Origin: Paenirhizobium selenitireducens ATCC BAA-1503
GTDB lineage: Bacteria; Pseudomonadota; Alphaproteobacteria; Rhizobiales; Rhizobiaceae
Direction of reading: 5' to 3'
Length of the DNA: 64,000 nucleotides
Assembly: GCF_000518785.1 (NCBI RefSeq)
Contig: NZ_JAEG01000001.1
Span: forward strand, 496,001 to 560,000
The position numbers were made by a program, and so were the translations under genes. Positions 27,264 to 35,583 of the stretch are shown one piece after another. Below the pieces are notes generated by a model. That model saw nothing but the letters and a program-made list of their open reading frames with translations. It did no database searches and was not told the DNA's origin. The stretch's first letter is position 1. Each line of letters starts with the position of its first letter.

Positions 27264-27626
27264 ATTCGTTTCCTTGCCAAGCGTGTCACCACGCGGAGAG
27301 TGTTGGAGGAGTCAATGGTGAGGCGGCTTTTTTAAGGCCACGCGATTCTCCCGCTCCAATGCGGCAGAACCTAGCTGTCCGTGAATTAACCCCGGCTGAA
27401 CGAAAAAGTTTCCTGCCATCGACGTTTTTGGCGATCTCCCCACAGCCAGCCGCGCCACGCCGCTATTGCTCAACTGTACAATTTTTGTCGGAGACACGTC
27501 TTTGGAGTTGATTTTCCCTGAAAAAGAGTAGGAATATCTCGACAGGTACGACACGCCGGTGTCGCGCTCGCCCTGTTCAGCGCAGGAACCATAACAACCG
27601 CGCGAACGACCAACAGAGAGGATCTC
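27264..27626. other. Divergent promoter region between the OmpA-family gene and the amino acid importer
   Basis: No gene is supported in these 363 bases. It must carry both divergent promoters. A small hairpin CGACAC/GTGTCG lies at 27549-27564, about 60 bases before the binding-protein start, and TTAA-N7-TGAA near 27382 is one base off the CtrA consensus on the OmpA side. No further element was recognised. Confidence 0.4.
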
Positions 27627-28403
27627 ATGCGTATTTCGACACGTTTCTTCGCCGCCGCTTCTATTGCCGCCTTGTCGCTTTTTGCCGGCAGCGCAATGGC
27701 CGAAGGCGAAAAGCTGATCATCGGCACGGAGGGTGCCTACCCGCCCTTCAACAACCTCGAATCGGACGGCACGCTCGTCGGTTTCGACATCGACATCGCC
27801 AAGGCTCTTTGCGATGAAATGAAGGTTACCTGTGAATTCGTCACCCAGGATTGGGATGGCATCATTCCGGCGCTGCAGGCGAAGAAGTTCGACGCCATCA
27901 TCGCTTCGATGTCGATCACTCCGGAACGCAAGGAAAAGGTCGACTTCAGCGACAAGTACTACAACACCGGACCGGCAATTGCCGTGCCGAAGGATTCGGC
28001 GATCACCGACGTGGCCGGCCTGAAGGGCAAGGTGCTCGGCGCCCAGTCGTCCACCACCCATGCCAACTATGCTGAAAAGCACATGACCGATTCCGAACTC
28101 AAGCTCTACCCGACCACGGACGAGTACAAGCTCGACCTCGAAGGCGGCCGCGTTGACGCCGTCATCGACGACGTCGTCGTCCTGTCGGAATGGGTCAAGT
28201 CGGAAGCCGGCGCCTGCTGCAAGATCCTGACCGCGCTGACCCCCGACATCGAAATCAACGGCCCGGGCGCCGGCATTGCCGTCCGCAAGGGCGAAACCGC
28301 GCTTGCCGACAAGTTCAGCGCTGCGATCAAGGCGATCCGCGCCAACGGCAAGTACAAGGAAATCAACGACAAGTTCTTCGATTTCGACGTCTACGGCGAG
28401 TAA
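27627..28403 (+). CDS. Periplasmic binding protein for a polar/basic amino acid ABC importer
   Basis: A 258-residue family-3 solute-binding protein (ArgT/HisJ/OccT-like). The signal peptide covers about residues 1-23 (ending GSAMAEG); the mature part starts IIGTEGAYPPFNNL and contains the ligand-site strands VGFDIDIAKAL, ASMSITPERKEKVDFSDKY and GRVDAVIDDVVVL. These resemble lysine/arginine/ornithine/histidine or opine binders; the exact ligand is open. GAGAGGATCTC precedes the ATG. Two permease genes follow, with a strong stem-loop in the first gap, as is usual where the binding protein is needed in excess. Confidence 0.9.
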   Translation: MRISTRFFAAASIAALSLFAGSAMAEGEKLIIGTEGAYPPFNNLESDGTLVGFDIDIAKALCDEMKVTCEFVTQDWDGIIPALQAKKFDAIIASMSITPERKEKVDFSDKYYNTGPAIAVPKDSAITDVAGLKGKVLGAQSSTTHANYAEKHMTDSELKLYPTTDEYKLDLEGGRVDAVIDDVVVLSEWVKSEAGACCKILTALTPDIEINGPGAGIAVRKGETALADKFSAAIKAIRANGKYKEINDKFFDFDVYGE

Positions 28404-28424
28404 GCGTTGAAAATCTGAACCCGG

Positions 28425-28453
28425 AATGGCGGAAGGCTTGCACTTCCGCCATT
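28425..28453 (+). promoter_or_regulatory. Intercistronic stem-loop after the binding-protein gene
   Basis: A perfect 11-pair stem AATGGCGGAAG/CTTCCGCCATT with a 7-base loop and no clean T-run. Such elements usually stabilise the upstream mRNA or attenuate read-through, giving more binding protein than permease. Confidence 0.75.
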
Positions 28454-28512
28454 TCTGCTTGAAAAAGAATGACAAAAAATTTGCGGCTCGAACCGCAGAG
28501 GGGAAATTCAGC

Positions 28513-29316
28513 ATGAGCGGATTGTTTTCCGCGCTCGGGTCGTTCTGGGCCTGGTTCCAGTATGCCTTCGATCCGCTGTGCGGACCGGCCGGCGTCTTCA
28601 CCATATTCGGCAGTTCCTCGCTCGTCGCCTGTGGCGCGACCGGCTGGGGTGACGAGATTGCCTTCGGCGTGAAAGTCACCGTCTCCCTTTCCCTCGCGAC
28701 GCTGCCCATCGGGCTGCTCATCGGCTTCTTCGTGGCACTTGCCATGCAGTCGGAGGAAAAATTGCTCAGGCTCGCCGGCGGCGTCTATACGACGATCTTC
28801 CGCGGTCTGCCCGAGCTGCTCACCCTGTTCATCGTCTATTACGGCGTGCAGATGGGCATCCAGTCGATCCTTGCCTGGTTCGGCAACGACCAGCGGATCG
28901 AGATCAACGCCTTCCTGGCCGGCATGATCGCGCTGTCGGTGGTGTTCTCCTCCTATTGCTCCGAAGTGCTGCTATCGGCCTTCCGCGCCATCCCCAAGGG
29001 CCAGTACGAGGCCGGCGATGCGCTCGGCCTGCATCGCGCCCGGACCATGCGGCTGATCATCGTGCCGCAATTGATCCGCATCGCCCTGCCCGGCCTCGGG
29101 AACCTCTGGATGAACCTGCTGAAGGACACGGCGCTCGTCTCCGTCATCGGCCTCTCCGACATCCTGCGCCAGACCGGCATCGCCGCGAAGGTCGCCAAGG
29201 AACCGTTCTTCTTCTATCTGCTGGCCTGCGCCCTCTTCCTCTTTCTCGCCGTCGTCTCGTCGATCGGCATCAGCGCGATCGATCGCTGGAGCAACCGCGC
29301 CGGAGTCCGCCGATGA
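28513..29316 (+). CDS. Amino acid ABC importer permease 1 (HisQ-like)
   Basis: A 267-residue inner-membrane permease of the HisQ/OccQ type. After the first helix it carries a long periplasmic segment (CGPAGVFTIFGSSSLVACGATGWG), then about five helices with the ATPase-contact loop EAGDALGLHRARTMRLIIVPQ (conserved EA...G). Start at 28513 follows GAGGGG; an earlier ATG at 28426 is inside the stem-loop. The stop overlaps the next start (ATGA). Confidence 0.9.
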   Translation: MSGLFSALGSFWAWFQYAFDPLCGPAGVFTIFGSSSLVACGATGWGDEIAFGVKVTVSLSLATLPIGLLIGFFVALAMQSEEKLLRLAGGVYTTIFRGLPELLTLFIVYYGVQMGIQSILAWFGNDQRIEINAFLAGMIALSVVFSSYCSEVLLSAFRAIPKGQYEAGDALGLHRARTMRLIIVPQLIRIALPGLGNLWMNLLKDTALVSVIGLSDILRQTGIAAKVAKEPFFFYLLACALFLFLAVVSSIGISAIDRWSNRAGVRR

Positions 29317-30143
29317 GCTACGCGACCCAACTCATTCCGCCGCGCCCGGCCCCGCCGCAGCGCGTGATCGCACTCAGCGCCTCGCGCGTCCTCGGTCTTG
29401 TCGGCATCGCGTTGTGGCTCCTGCTCGGCGCCGCGCTCGCCTATATGATGATCAGCAACTGGGACACCGACAAGTTCGTCAAATACGGACCGCGCTACCT
29501 GTCCGGCCTCTGGGTCACGCTGACGCTGGTGGTCACGTCGATCACGCTTGGCGCCCTGCTCTCGGCACCGATCGCCTTTGCCCGGATGTCGAAGAACCGC
29601 GTGCTGAACGTCGTATCCTACGCTTATGTCTACGTCTTCCGCGGCACGCCGCTGCTGGCCCAGATCTACCTGATCTACTACGGCTTCGGCTCGTTCCGCC
29701 CGCAGATCGAGGCGGTCGGCCTGTGGTGGTTCTTTCGCGAGGCCTGGTATTGCGCGCTCTTGTCGATGACGCTCAACACCGCGGCCTATCAGGCGGAGAT
29801 CCTGCGCGGGGCCATCCTCAGCGTACCCCGCGGACAGACCGAAGGTGCCAACTCTCTCGGTCTCAGCCCCTTTGTCACCTTCCGCAAGATCATCCTGCCG
29901 CAGGCCCTGATCGTGGCGCTTCGCCCCTACGGCAACGAGATCATCCTGATGATCAAGGGCTCGGCCGTCGTCGCGGTCGTCACCGTCCTCGATCTGATGG
30001 GCCAGACCCGCTACACCTTCTCGCGCACCTTCGACTACCAGGCCTATCTGTGGGCGGCGATCTTCTATCTCTCGATCGTCGAGGCCATGCGCCATGTCTG
30101 GGCGGCGATGGAAGCGCGGCTGACGCGCCATCTCAAGCGCTGA
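29313..30143 (+). CDS. Amino acid ABC importer permease 2 (HisM-like)
   Basis: A 276-residue partner permease of the HisM/OccM type, with the FRGTPLLAQIYLIYYG signature and the ATPase-docking loop EGANSLGLSPFVTFRKIILP. It forms a heterodimer with the product of the preceding gene, which it overlaps by four bases. No ATP-binding subunit follows: the next gene is usg. The importer must therefore borrow an ATPase encoded elsewhere. Confidence 0.9.
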   Translation: MSYATQLIPPRPAPPQRVIALSASRVLGLVGIALWLLLGAALAYMMISNWDTDKFVKYGPRYLSGLWVTLTLVVTSITLGALLSAPIAFARMSKNRVLNVVSYAYVYVFRGTPLLAQIYLIYYGFGSFRPQIEAVGLWWFFREAWYCALLSMTLNTAAYQAEILRGAILSVPRGQTEGANSLGLSPFVTFRKIILPQALIVALRPYGNEIILMIKGSAVVAVVTVLDLMGQTRYTFSRTFDYQAYLWAAIFYLSIVEAMRHVWAAMEARLTRHLKR

Positions 30144-30201
30144 ACCCGCCATGTCCTGCGCCGCGCTGGCAGCACTCGACGACCGCGGCTGCCAAGTCAT
30201 T

Positions 30202-30225
30202 GGTTCCGAACAGAAATTCGGAACC
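30202..30225 (+). terminator. Stem-loop after the importer operon
   Basis: GGTTCCGAA, loop CAGAAA, TTCGGAACC: a perfect 9-pair stem about 60 bases after the permease stop. There is no T-run, so it may be a weak terminator or an mRNA 3' stabiliser. Confidence 0.5.
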
Positions 30226-30237
30226 GATCCATCCTCG

Positions 30238-30253
30238 TTAAGCTTCAGTTAAC
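30238..30253 (+). promoter_or_regulatory. CtrA-type binding site upstream of usg
   Basis: TTAA-GCTTCAG-TTAAC matches the full TTAA-N7-TTAAC consensus of the cell-cycle regulator CtrA, 115 bases before the usg start. Confidence 0.6.
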
Positions 30254-30366
30254 CCTGCGGTGCTTCCATGGGAGACAGGCCGCTCTCTCGGGCGGCCGAT
30301 CGGTCCGCCGAAGCGGAACACCGCCGGCTCCGGTCCTCTGGATAAGGGAACGAAGACGAGGTTGTC

Positions 30367-30633
30367 ATGAACAACGAAATGGAACTGATGCTGAAGGGCT
30401 ACGGCCTGACGACGGCGCAAATCCTTTACCGGCTGCCCGACCATCCCACCCTGCTGCAAACCTATGTCTGGCAGCACTATGATCTGGCGCCGGACTTCCC
30501 CGAGATGAAGGGCTTTCTCAAGTTCTGGCAGGAAAAGCTCGATGGGCCGCTGCATTCCGTGCGCTATGTGCACAAGCGCCTGATCGCTGCCAACGAATGG
30601 CGAGCGCTGAAGGGCGAATTCATCCTGCACTGA
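30367..30633 (+). CDS. usg: Usg-family protein
   Basis: An 88-residue cytosolic protein of the Usg family, first named from a small gene next to the Caulobacter trp genes. It is conserved across alphaproteobacteria with this length and pattern (LMLKGYGLTTAQILYRLPDH, VWQHYDLAPDFPEM). GAGG lies just before the ATG. Biochemical function is unknown. It stands alone here, with a CtrA-like site in its upstream region, and converges on the DUF2270 gene. Confidence 0.85.
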   Translation: MNNEMELMLKGYGLTTAQILYRLPDHPTLLQTYVWQHYDLAPDFPEMKGFLKFWQEKLDGPLHSVRYVHKRLIAANEWRALKGEFILH

Positions 30634-30639
30634 CGCCGG

Positions 30640-31362
30640 TCAGACATGCACCTCGCCATGGGCGAACTCGCCGTCGTACGGTTCGCGGTGAAGCGCTGAG
30701 TAGACCACTGCACAGTGCAACAGACCGACGGCGGCCAGAACCAGCCAGCCCGGCAAGGGGCCGAGCGTCGCATTGGCCACCAGGTCGCCGAAGGAATGGA
30801 TGAACTCGACCGAGGGCTCGTCCGGCAGCAGCTTGGGGCTGGAAATCTTGAGCCCCCAGGCCAGCAGCAGGATGAGATACATCCAGACATAGTTGCGGCG
30901 GATGCGGCGGAACAGCGCCTCGCGGTAGCTCATCAGGAAGGCGGGGCTGCGCAGGCTTGCCGCGATCGCCGCCGCCCAGTCCGGATTGAGTTCGGCTTGC
31001 GGGCTCAGCACCTGGGCGAAATAGTGCCGCTCGAGCTGGCGCACCCGCGCCCGATAGACATCGAAGAAACGGTAGCGCCGCGCCTCGATCATCACGAACA
31101 GCGAGATCAGCAGCATGGCGAACAGCACCACGCCATGATGCGAGGTCGGCGTCGACAGCGACACCGAGAGCAGGCCGGCGACCACGGTCATCGCCCAGTT
31201 CGAGGTACGGTCGATCCGGTCGCGCCAGCTGGTCATACGACCGATCTCGCCGCGGTAGTAGTGGATGATCATATTGGCCTTTTCGGCCGATGTCGCCGGC
31301 AGGGCCGGCGCCTTGCCATGCGCTGTGTCTGCAGCCTGTATGATGTCGCCTTGTTCCGCCAT
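30640..31362 (-). CDS. DUF2270 integral membrane protein
   Basis: A 240-residue protein of the DUF2270 family. The N-terminus is cytosolic (NMIIHYYRGEIGRMTSWRDRID), followed by two adjacent membrane helices, a basic amphipathic middle part (EARRYRFFDVYRARVRQLERHYF) and two more helices toward the C-terminus. Function unknown. The ATG at 31362 was preferred over one at 31437 because GGGAGG precedes it, although the spacing of 11 bases is long. It is divergent from the TPR-methyltransferase. Confidence 0.82.
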   Translation of the reverse strand: MAEQGDIIQAADTAHGKAPALPATSAEKANMIIHYYRGEIGRMTSWRDRIDRTSNWAMTVVAGLLSVSLSTPTSHHGVVLFAMLLISLFVMIEARRYRFFDVYRARVRQLERHYFAQVLSPQAELNPDWAAAIAASLRSPAFLMSYREALFRRIRRNYVWMYLILLLAWGLKISSPKLLPDEPSVEFIHSFGDLVANATLGPLPGWLVLAAVGLLHCAVVYSALHREPYDGEFAHGEVHV

Positions 31363-31531
31363 GCCGCGGCCCACCTCCCGTATTGCCTTCGTGGTTACCG
31401 TGCCTAACGAGGCACGGCAAGGCCGTGTTCCGGCCACACGCGGGCTTCACGCATTGCCAAAGCCCGGCCGACCCTTTAGAGGCTGGCCAAACGGGCGCCG
31501 GCGGTCGGCGCGCAACGATTGGAGTTTCCCC

Positions 31532-32347
31532 ATGGCCAAGATCGACGAAGACGCATTGGCGGAAGCCTACAACCGGGCGCTCGCGCTGGAAAAGGCCGGC
31601 GACATCGACGCCGCCGTCAAGGCCTACGAGGAAGTGCTGGCGATCGACCCCGAGGACCATGGCGGCGCTTCCGTCCGGATCGCCTCGCTCGGCCGCGGCG
31701 AAGCTCCGCCGAAGGCACCCGACGCCTATGTCGAAACCCTGTTCGACCAGCACGCCGAGGCCTTCGAAGACATTCTCGTCGAGCAGCTCGGCTATGCCGT
31801 GCCGGCCATGGTGCGCCAGCGGCTGCAGGCGCTGGAGCTCGGACCGTTCAAGCGCATGCTCGACCTCGGCTGCGGCACCGGCCTCACCGGCGGCACCCTG
31901 CGCGACATGGTGGACGACATCACCGGCATCGACATTTCCGAAAACATGGTCGAGATCGCCCATGAGAAGGATCTCTACGAGACCCTCTACGTCGCCGAGG
32001 TCGAGGATTTCCTCGAGGACAATGACGACGAGGCCTTCGACCTGATCACCGCGACCGACGTTCTGCCCTATCTCGGCGCGCTCGAGCCGCTGTTCTTCGG
32101 CGCAGCGGAAAACATGGTCGCCGGCGGCCTTTTCATCTTCTCGTCCGAGACCCTGCCCGAGGACGTGCTGGCCGGACGCACCTATATGGTCGGTCCGCAC
32201 CAGCGCTTCGCTCATTCGGAAGCCTATATCCGCGAGCGGCTGGCCTCGACCGGCTTCGAGATCGTCGAAATTTCCGAGATCAACGTGCGCATGCAGGACG
32301 GCAACCCCTCGCCGGGCCACCTGGTGATCGCACGCCTCAAGGGCTGA
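31532..32347 (+). CDS. TPR-containing SAM-dependent methyltransferase
   Basis: A 271-residue fusion of one to two tetratricopeptide-like helices (about residues 8-45: EAYNRALALEKAGDIDAA) with a class I methyltransferase. Motif I is LDLGCGTGLTGG near residue 112, the acidic motif II loop is TGIDISENMV, and FDLITATDVLPYLG follows. The TPR suggests that the substrate is a protein or is held by one. Target unknown. GGAG lies 8 bases before the ATG at 31532. The preceding in-frame extension overlaps the divergent DUF2270 gene and is rejected. Confidence 0.85.
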   Translation: MAKIDEDALAEAYNRALALEKAGDIDAAVKAYEEVLAIDPEDHGGASVRIASLGRGEAPPKAPDAYVETLFDQHAEAFEDILVEQLGYAVPAMVRQRLQALELGPFKRMLDLGCGTGLTGGTLRDMVDDITGIDISENMVEIAHEKDLYETLYVAEVEDFLEDNDDEAFDLITATDVLPYLGALEPLFFGAAENMVAGGLFIFSSETLPEDVLAGRTYMVGPHQRFAHSEAYIRERLASTGFEIVEISEINVRMQDGNPSPGHLVIARLKG

Positions 32348-32429
32348 ACCGATTGCCGCGCCGGTGATTTGGTGAGAAGCTGACGGGTCCGCCGGAGCCG
32401 GCGCCGTCTCTTCTCGTCAGAGGTCGTCC

Positions 32430-32696
32430 ATGATTCGCGCCATGCTTCTTGCCGTTCTTCTTTGTCTGGCCGGGATGGCCCAGGCCGCGGGCGATCCGGT
32501 CGCCGGCGACGCCGCCTATGCGAAGGCCTGCGCGCGCTGCCACCGCAGCATCGACCGCCTCATCCCGATGATCGGCGGGGATGACGCGGCGACCAGGACC
32601 GCCTATCTCGACGGCTTCCTCGCCGACCATAAGGCACCCGATCCGGCCATGCGCGCCGATCTGATCGCCTATCTGCTCAAACTTTCCGGCAAGTGA
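32430..32696 (+). CDS. Small periplasmic cytochrome c
   Basis: An 88-residue protein with a signal peptide (about 1-19, ending AQAAGD) and one haem-binding motif CARCH, leaving a mature class I-like cytochrome of only about 69 residues. The sixth haem ligand could be the Met in PDPAM or in LIPMIGG. Likely an electron carrier in the periplasm; partner unknown. AGAGG lies 6 bases before the ATG. Confidence 0.85.
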   Translation: MIRAMLLAVLLCLAGMAQAAGDPVAGDAAYAKACARCHRSIDRLIPMIGGDDAATRTAYLDGFLADHKAPDPAMRADLIAYLLKLSGK

Positions 32697-32785
32697 GAAC
32701 CGCTGCCCGGCCTGCCGCGCTTTTCCTTCGCCGCGCAATGCTTTAATCCTGCCCACACGAAACACGAGGCAGGAGAATTCTGAGC

Positions 32786-33658
32786 ATGGCCAAGGTCGCA
32801 TTCATCGGTTTGGGCGTCATGGGTTACCCGATGGCGGGGCACCTGAAGACCAAGGGCGGTCACGACGTCACCGTCTATAACCGCACCGCCGCCAAGGCCG
32901 AGAAGTGGGTCGCCCAGTTCGGCGGCAAGGCGGCGGCGACCCCGGCCGAAGCCGCAAAGGATGCCGATTTCGTCTTCACCTGCGTTGGCAATGACGACGA
33001 CCTGCGCTCGGTGACCATCGGCAAGGACGGCGCGCTGTCCGGCATGAAGTCCCGCGCCATCCTGGTCGACAACACCACCGCATCGGCCGAGGTCGCCCGC
33101 GAGTTGGCCGAGGCAGCCGCTGCAAAGGGCTGCGGCTTCGTCGATGCCCCCGTCTCCGGCGGCCAGGCCGGTGCCGAGAACGGCGTGCTGACCGTCATGT
33201 GCGGCGGCGATCCGGAAACCTTCGACAAGGCAAAGCCGGTGATCGACGCCTTCGCCCGCATGGTCGGCCTGATGGGTCCGGCAGGATCCGGCCAGCTTAC
33301 CAAGATGATCAACCAGATCTGCATCGCCGGCCTCGTGCAGGGCCTTGCCGAGGGGATTCACTTCGGCAAGAAGGCCGGCCTGGACATTGAAAAGGTCATC
33401 GAAGTCATCTCCAAGGGGGCGGCCGGATCCTGGCAGATGGAAAACCGCCACAAGACGATGAACGAAAGCAGGTACGAGTTCGGCTTCGCCGTCGACTGGA
33501 TGCGCAAGGATCTCGACATCGTGCTGTCCGAGGCCCGCCGCAACGGCGCGGCCCTGCCCGTCACCGCCCTGGTCGACCAGTTCTACGGCGAAGTGCAGAA
33601 GCTCGGCGGCAATCGCTGGGACACGTCCTCGCTGCTCGCCCGGCTCGAAAAGAAATGA
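32786..33658 (+). CDS. NAD(P)-dependent beta-hydroxyacid dehydrogenase
   Basis: A 290-residue member of the 3-hydroxyisobutyrate dehydrogenase/tartronate semialdehyde reductase family. The N-terminal Rossmann motif is FIGLGVMGYPMAGHL, the substrate-binding DAPVSGGQAGAENG is present, and the catalytic Lys lies in GQLTKMINQ near residue 170. Probably oxidises a 3-hydroxyacid such as 3-hydroxyisobutyrate (valine breakdown) or a related substrate. The stop overlaps the start of the AlkD-like gene by four bases. Confidence 0.88.
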   Translation: MAKVAFIGLGVMGYPMAGHLKTKGGHDVTVYNRTAAKAEKWVAQFGGKAAATPAEAAKDADFVFTCVGNDDDLRSVTIGKDGALSGMKSRAILVDNTTASAEVARELAEAAAAKGCGFVDAPVSGGQAGAENGVLTVMCGGDPETFDKAKPVIDAFARMVGLMGPAGSGQLTKMINQICIAGLVQGLAEGIHFGKKAGLDIEKVIEVISKGAAGSWQMENRHKTMNESRYEFGFAVDWMRKDLDIVLSEARRNGAALPVTALVDQFYGEVQKLGGNRWDTSSLLARLEKK

Positions 33659-34347
33659 CGCTAACGCCTGCATCTTCGGTCGACGAGATCGTTGCCTATC
33701 TCCAGTCGTTGCGGAACGAGGCCAATATTGCCGGCATGGCACGGTTCGGCATCGACACGACCACGGCGCTCGGCATCACGACGCCGCAGATGCAGGCCCT
33801 CGCCCGGCAGGTGAAGCGCAATCACCGCCGGGCGCTCGCGCTGTGGGGCACGGGCCTTCGCGACGCGCGCATGCTGGCGATCCTGACCGCCGATCCCAAG
33901 GCGCTGGCCGCGGACGAGGTTCGCGCCTGGGCCGGCGACTTCAACTCCTGGGAGATTGTCGACACGGCGGCGGATATCTTCACCGACGCGCCCTACTGGC
34001 GTGACCTCGTCGAGGAATTCGCCGCCGACGAGCGCGAATATGTCCGGCGCACCGCCTTCGCCATGATCGCCGGGGCCACGGTGCATAACAAGGACGAGCC
34101 GGATCAGGCCCTGCTCGGCTATCTGCCGCTGATCGAGAAACACGCGACCGACCCGCGCAACTTCGTCCGCAAGGCGGTGAACTGGGCGCTGCGCAATATC
34201 GGCAAGCGTAACCGCACTTGCCACGCTCCGGCCCTGGATCTTGCCGAAAAGCTGGCGGCGAGCGGCGATAAGACGGCACGCTGGATCGGCAAGGATGCCG
34301 TGCGCGAACTGACGAGCGAAAAGATCCTCAAGCGCCTGAAGCCCTGA
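33655..34347 (+). CDS. AlkD-like DNA alkylation repair protein
   Basis: A 230-residue all-helical HEAT-like repeat protein of the DNA alkylation repair (AlkD) family, which removes alkylated bases without base flipping. Landmarks: WAGDFNSWEIVDTAADIF and RNFVRKAVNWALRNIGKRN, the latter with the W and R/K residues expected at the DNA face. Translation is coupled to the dehydrogenase gene by an ATGA overlap, though no functional link is evident. Confidence 0.85.
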   Translation: MTLTPASSVDEIVAYLQSLRNEANIAGMARFGIDTTTALGITTPQMQALARQVKRNHRRALALWGTGLRDARMLAILTADPKALAADEVRAWAGDFNSWEIVDTAADIFTDAPYWRDLVEEFAADEREYVRRTAFAMIAGATVHNKDEPDQALLGYLPLIEKHATDPRNFVRKAVNWALRNIGKRNRTCHAPALDLAEKLAASGDKTARWIGKDAVRELTSEKILKRLKP

Positions 34348-34362
34348 GGTTCGCCGCGAGCC

Positions 34363-34851
34363 TCAGTCCTCGGAATTGCGCTGGTTGTCGAGCAGCATGT
34401 AGTCGAGCGGCAGTTCCGTCGTGTACTTGATCTGCTCCATGGCGAAGGCAGAGGACACGTCCCGGATCTCGATCTTGGCGATCATGCGCTTGTAGAAGGC
34501 GTCATAGGCGGCAATGTCCGGCACAACGACGCGCAGCAGGTAGTCGACGTCGCCGCTCATGCGGTAGAACTCGACGACTTCCGGGAACTCCGCCACCACT
34601 TCGGAAAAGCGCTTCAACCATTCGATCGAATGACTGGAGGTGCGGATCGAGACGAAGACGGTGACCTTGGTATTGACCTTGACCGGATCGAGAAGCGCGA
34701 CGCGGCGACGGATGATGCCGTCTTCCTCCATCTTCTGGATGCGCCGCCAGCACGGCGTGGTCGACAGACCGACCTTCTTGGCCAGGTCGGCGACGGCCAG
34801 AGTGGAGTCTTCCTGAAGGATGCGAAGAATTTTTCGGTCGAGTCTGTCCAT
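34363..34851 (-). CDS. Lrp/AsnC-family regulator
   Basis: A 162-residue protein with the N-terminal Lrp helix-turn-helix (ILRILQEDSTLAVADLAKKV then STTPCWRRIQKMEEDG) and a C-terminal RAM ligand-binding domain (SGDVDYLLRVVVPDIAAY, EIRDVSSAFAMEQIKYT). Members sense amino acids and control their transport or metabolism. It converges on the AlkD-like gene. It lies in the same direction as and downstream of the UDG-like gene across a 64-base gap, so its targets are not shown by context. An Lrp site upstream of its own start is likely but was not identified. Confidence 0.93.
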   Translation of the reverse strand: MDRLDRKILRILQEDSTLAVADLAKKVGLSTTPCWRRIQKMEEDGIIRRRVALLDPVKVNTKVTVFVSIRTSSHSIEWLKRFSEVVAEFPEVVEFYRMSGDVDYLLRVVVPDIAAYDAFYKRMIAKIEIRDVSSAFAMEQIKYTTELPLDYMLLDNQRNSED

Positions 34852-34915
34852 GCCAAAGCCTTTCGAATAATTTTCTCGGTATAGCTGAAAATCCGTTAAA
34901 GCAAAGAAAATCGTT

Positions 34916-35572
34916 TCAGGCCGCGAGCTTCTCCACCTCGCGTTTCAGCACCGGCAGAACCTCGGCCTCGAACCAGGGATGACGCTTCAGCCAGCCGGTA
35001 TTGCGCCAGCTCGGATGCGGCAGCGGCAGGACCTTCGGCCCTTCGACATTGCCCTGCCAGTAGTCGCGCCAATGCTCGACCGTCTCGGTCATCGTCTTTC
35101 GCCGGCGTCCGCCCAGATGCCAGGCCTGGGCATATTGTCCGATCGCCAGCACCAGCTCGATCTGCGGCATGGCGGCCATCACCGTCTCGCGCCAGTGCGG
35201 CGCGCATTCGCGCCGCGGCGGCAGGTCGTGGCCGCTCGCATTGTAGCCGGGAAAGCAGAAACCCATAGGGGCGATGGCGAAGCGGCGGCGATCGTAGAAG
35301 GCCTCGCGGTCGACGCCGAGCCACTGCCGAAGCCGGTCCCCGGAAGCATCGTTGAACGGCAGGCCCGTCTCGTGCACCCTCAGGCCCGGCGCCTGGCCGG
35401 CAATCAGGATACGGGCTTCAGAGGAGATGATGGCCACGGGGCGCGGCTCGTGTGGCAAGCGGTTATCAGGCCCGCCGGCCGGACAGTCGCGGCAGATGCG
35501 GCAGGCGGCAATCGCACGCCGAAGCGGGTCCATCGCCTCGTCCATGCCCTCGACAGCACCACCGTTTTCCAT
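34916..35572 (-). CDS. Uracil-DNA glycosylase superfamily protein
   Basis: A 218-residue member of the UDG superfamily. The N-terminal CRICRDC resembles the Cys pattern of iron-sulfur-type UDGs, the motif A region is GQAPGLRVHETGLPFNDASG, and the C-terminal LPHPSWRN gives the catalytic-loop His. It may excise uracil or related bases, but this branch is poorly tested. The start at 35572 (MENGG) lies 11 bases after the GST stop; ATGs at 35545 or 35533 would also fit. Confidence 0.8.
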   Translation of the reverse strand: MENGGAVEGMDEAMDPLRRAIAACRICRDCPAGGPDNRLPHEPRPVAIISSEARILIAGQAPGLRVHETGLPFNDASGDRLRQWLGVDREAFYDRRRFAIAPMGFCFPGYNASGHDLPPRRECAPHWRETVMAAMPQIELVLAIGQYAQAWHLGGRRRKTMTETVEHWRDYWQGNVEGPKVLPLPHPSWRNTGWLKRHPWFEAEVLPVLKREVEKLAA

Positions 35573-35583
35573 GCTGCGACCGG

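Noticed and set aside
24720..27335. An 871-codon open frame antisense to the OmpA-family gene
   Set aside because: It mirrors the repeat array, giving endless Leu-Gly-Phe repeats, and has no ribosome site or known domain. The minus-strand product has a signal peptide and an OmpA domain.
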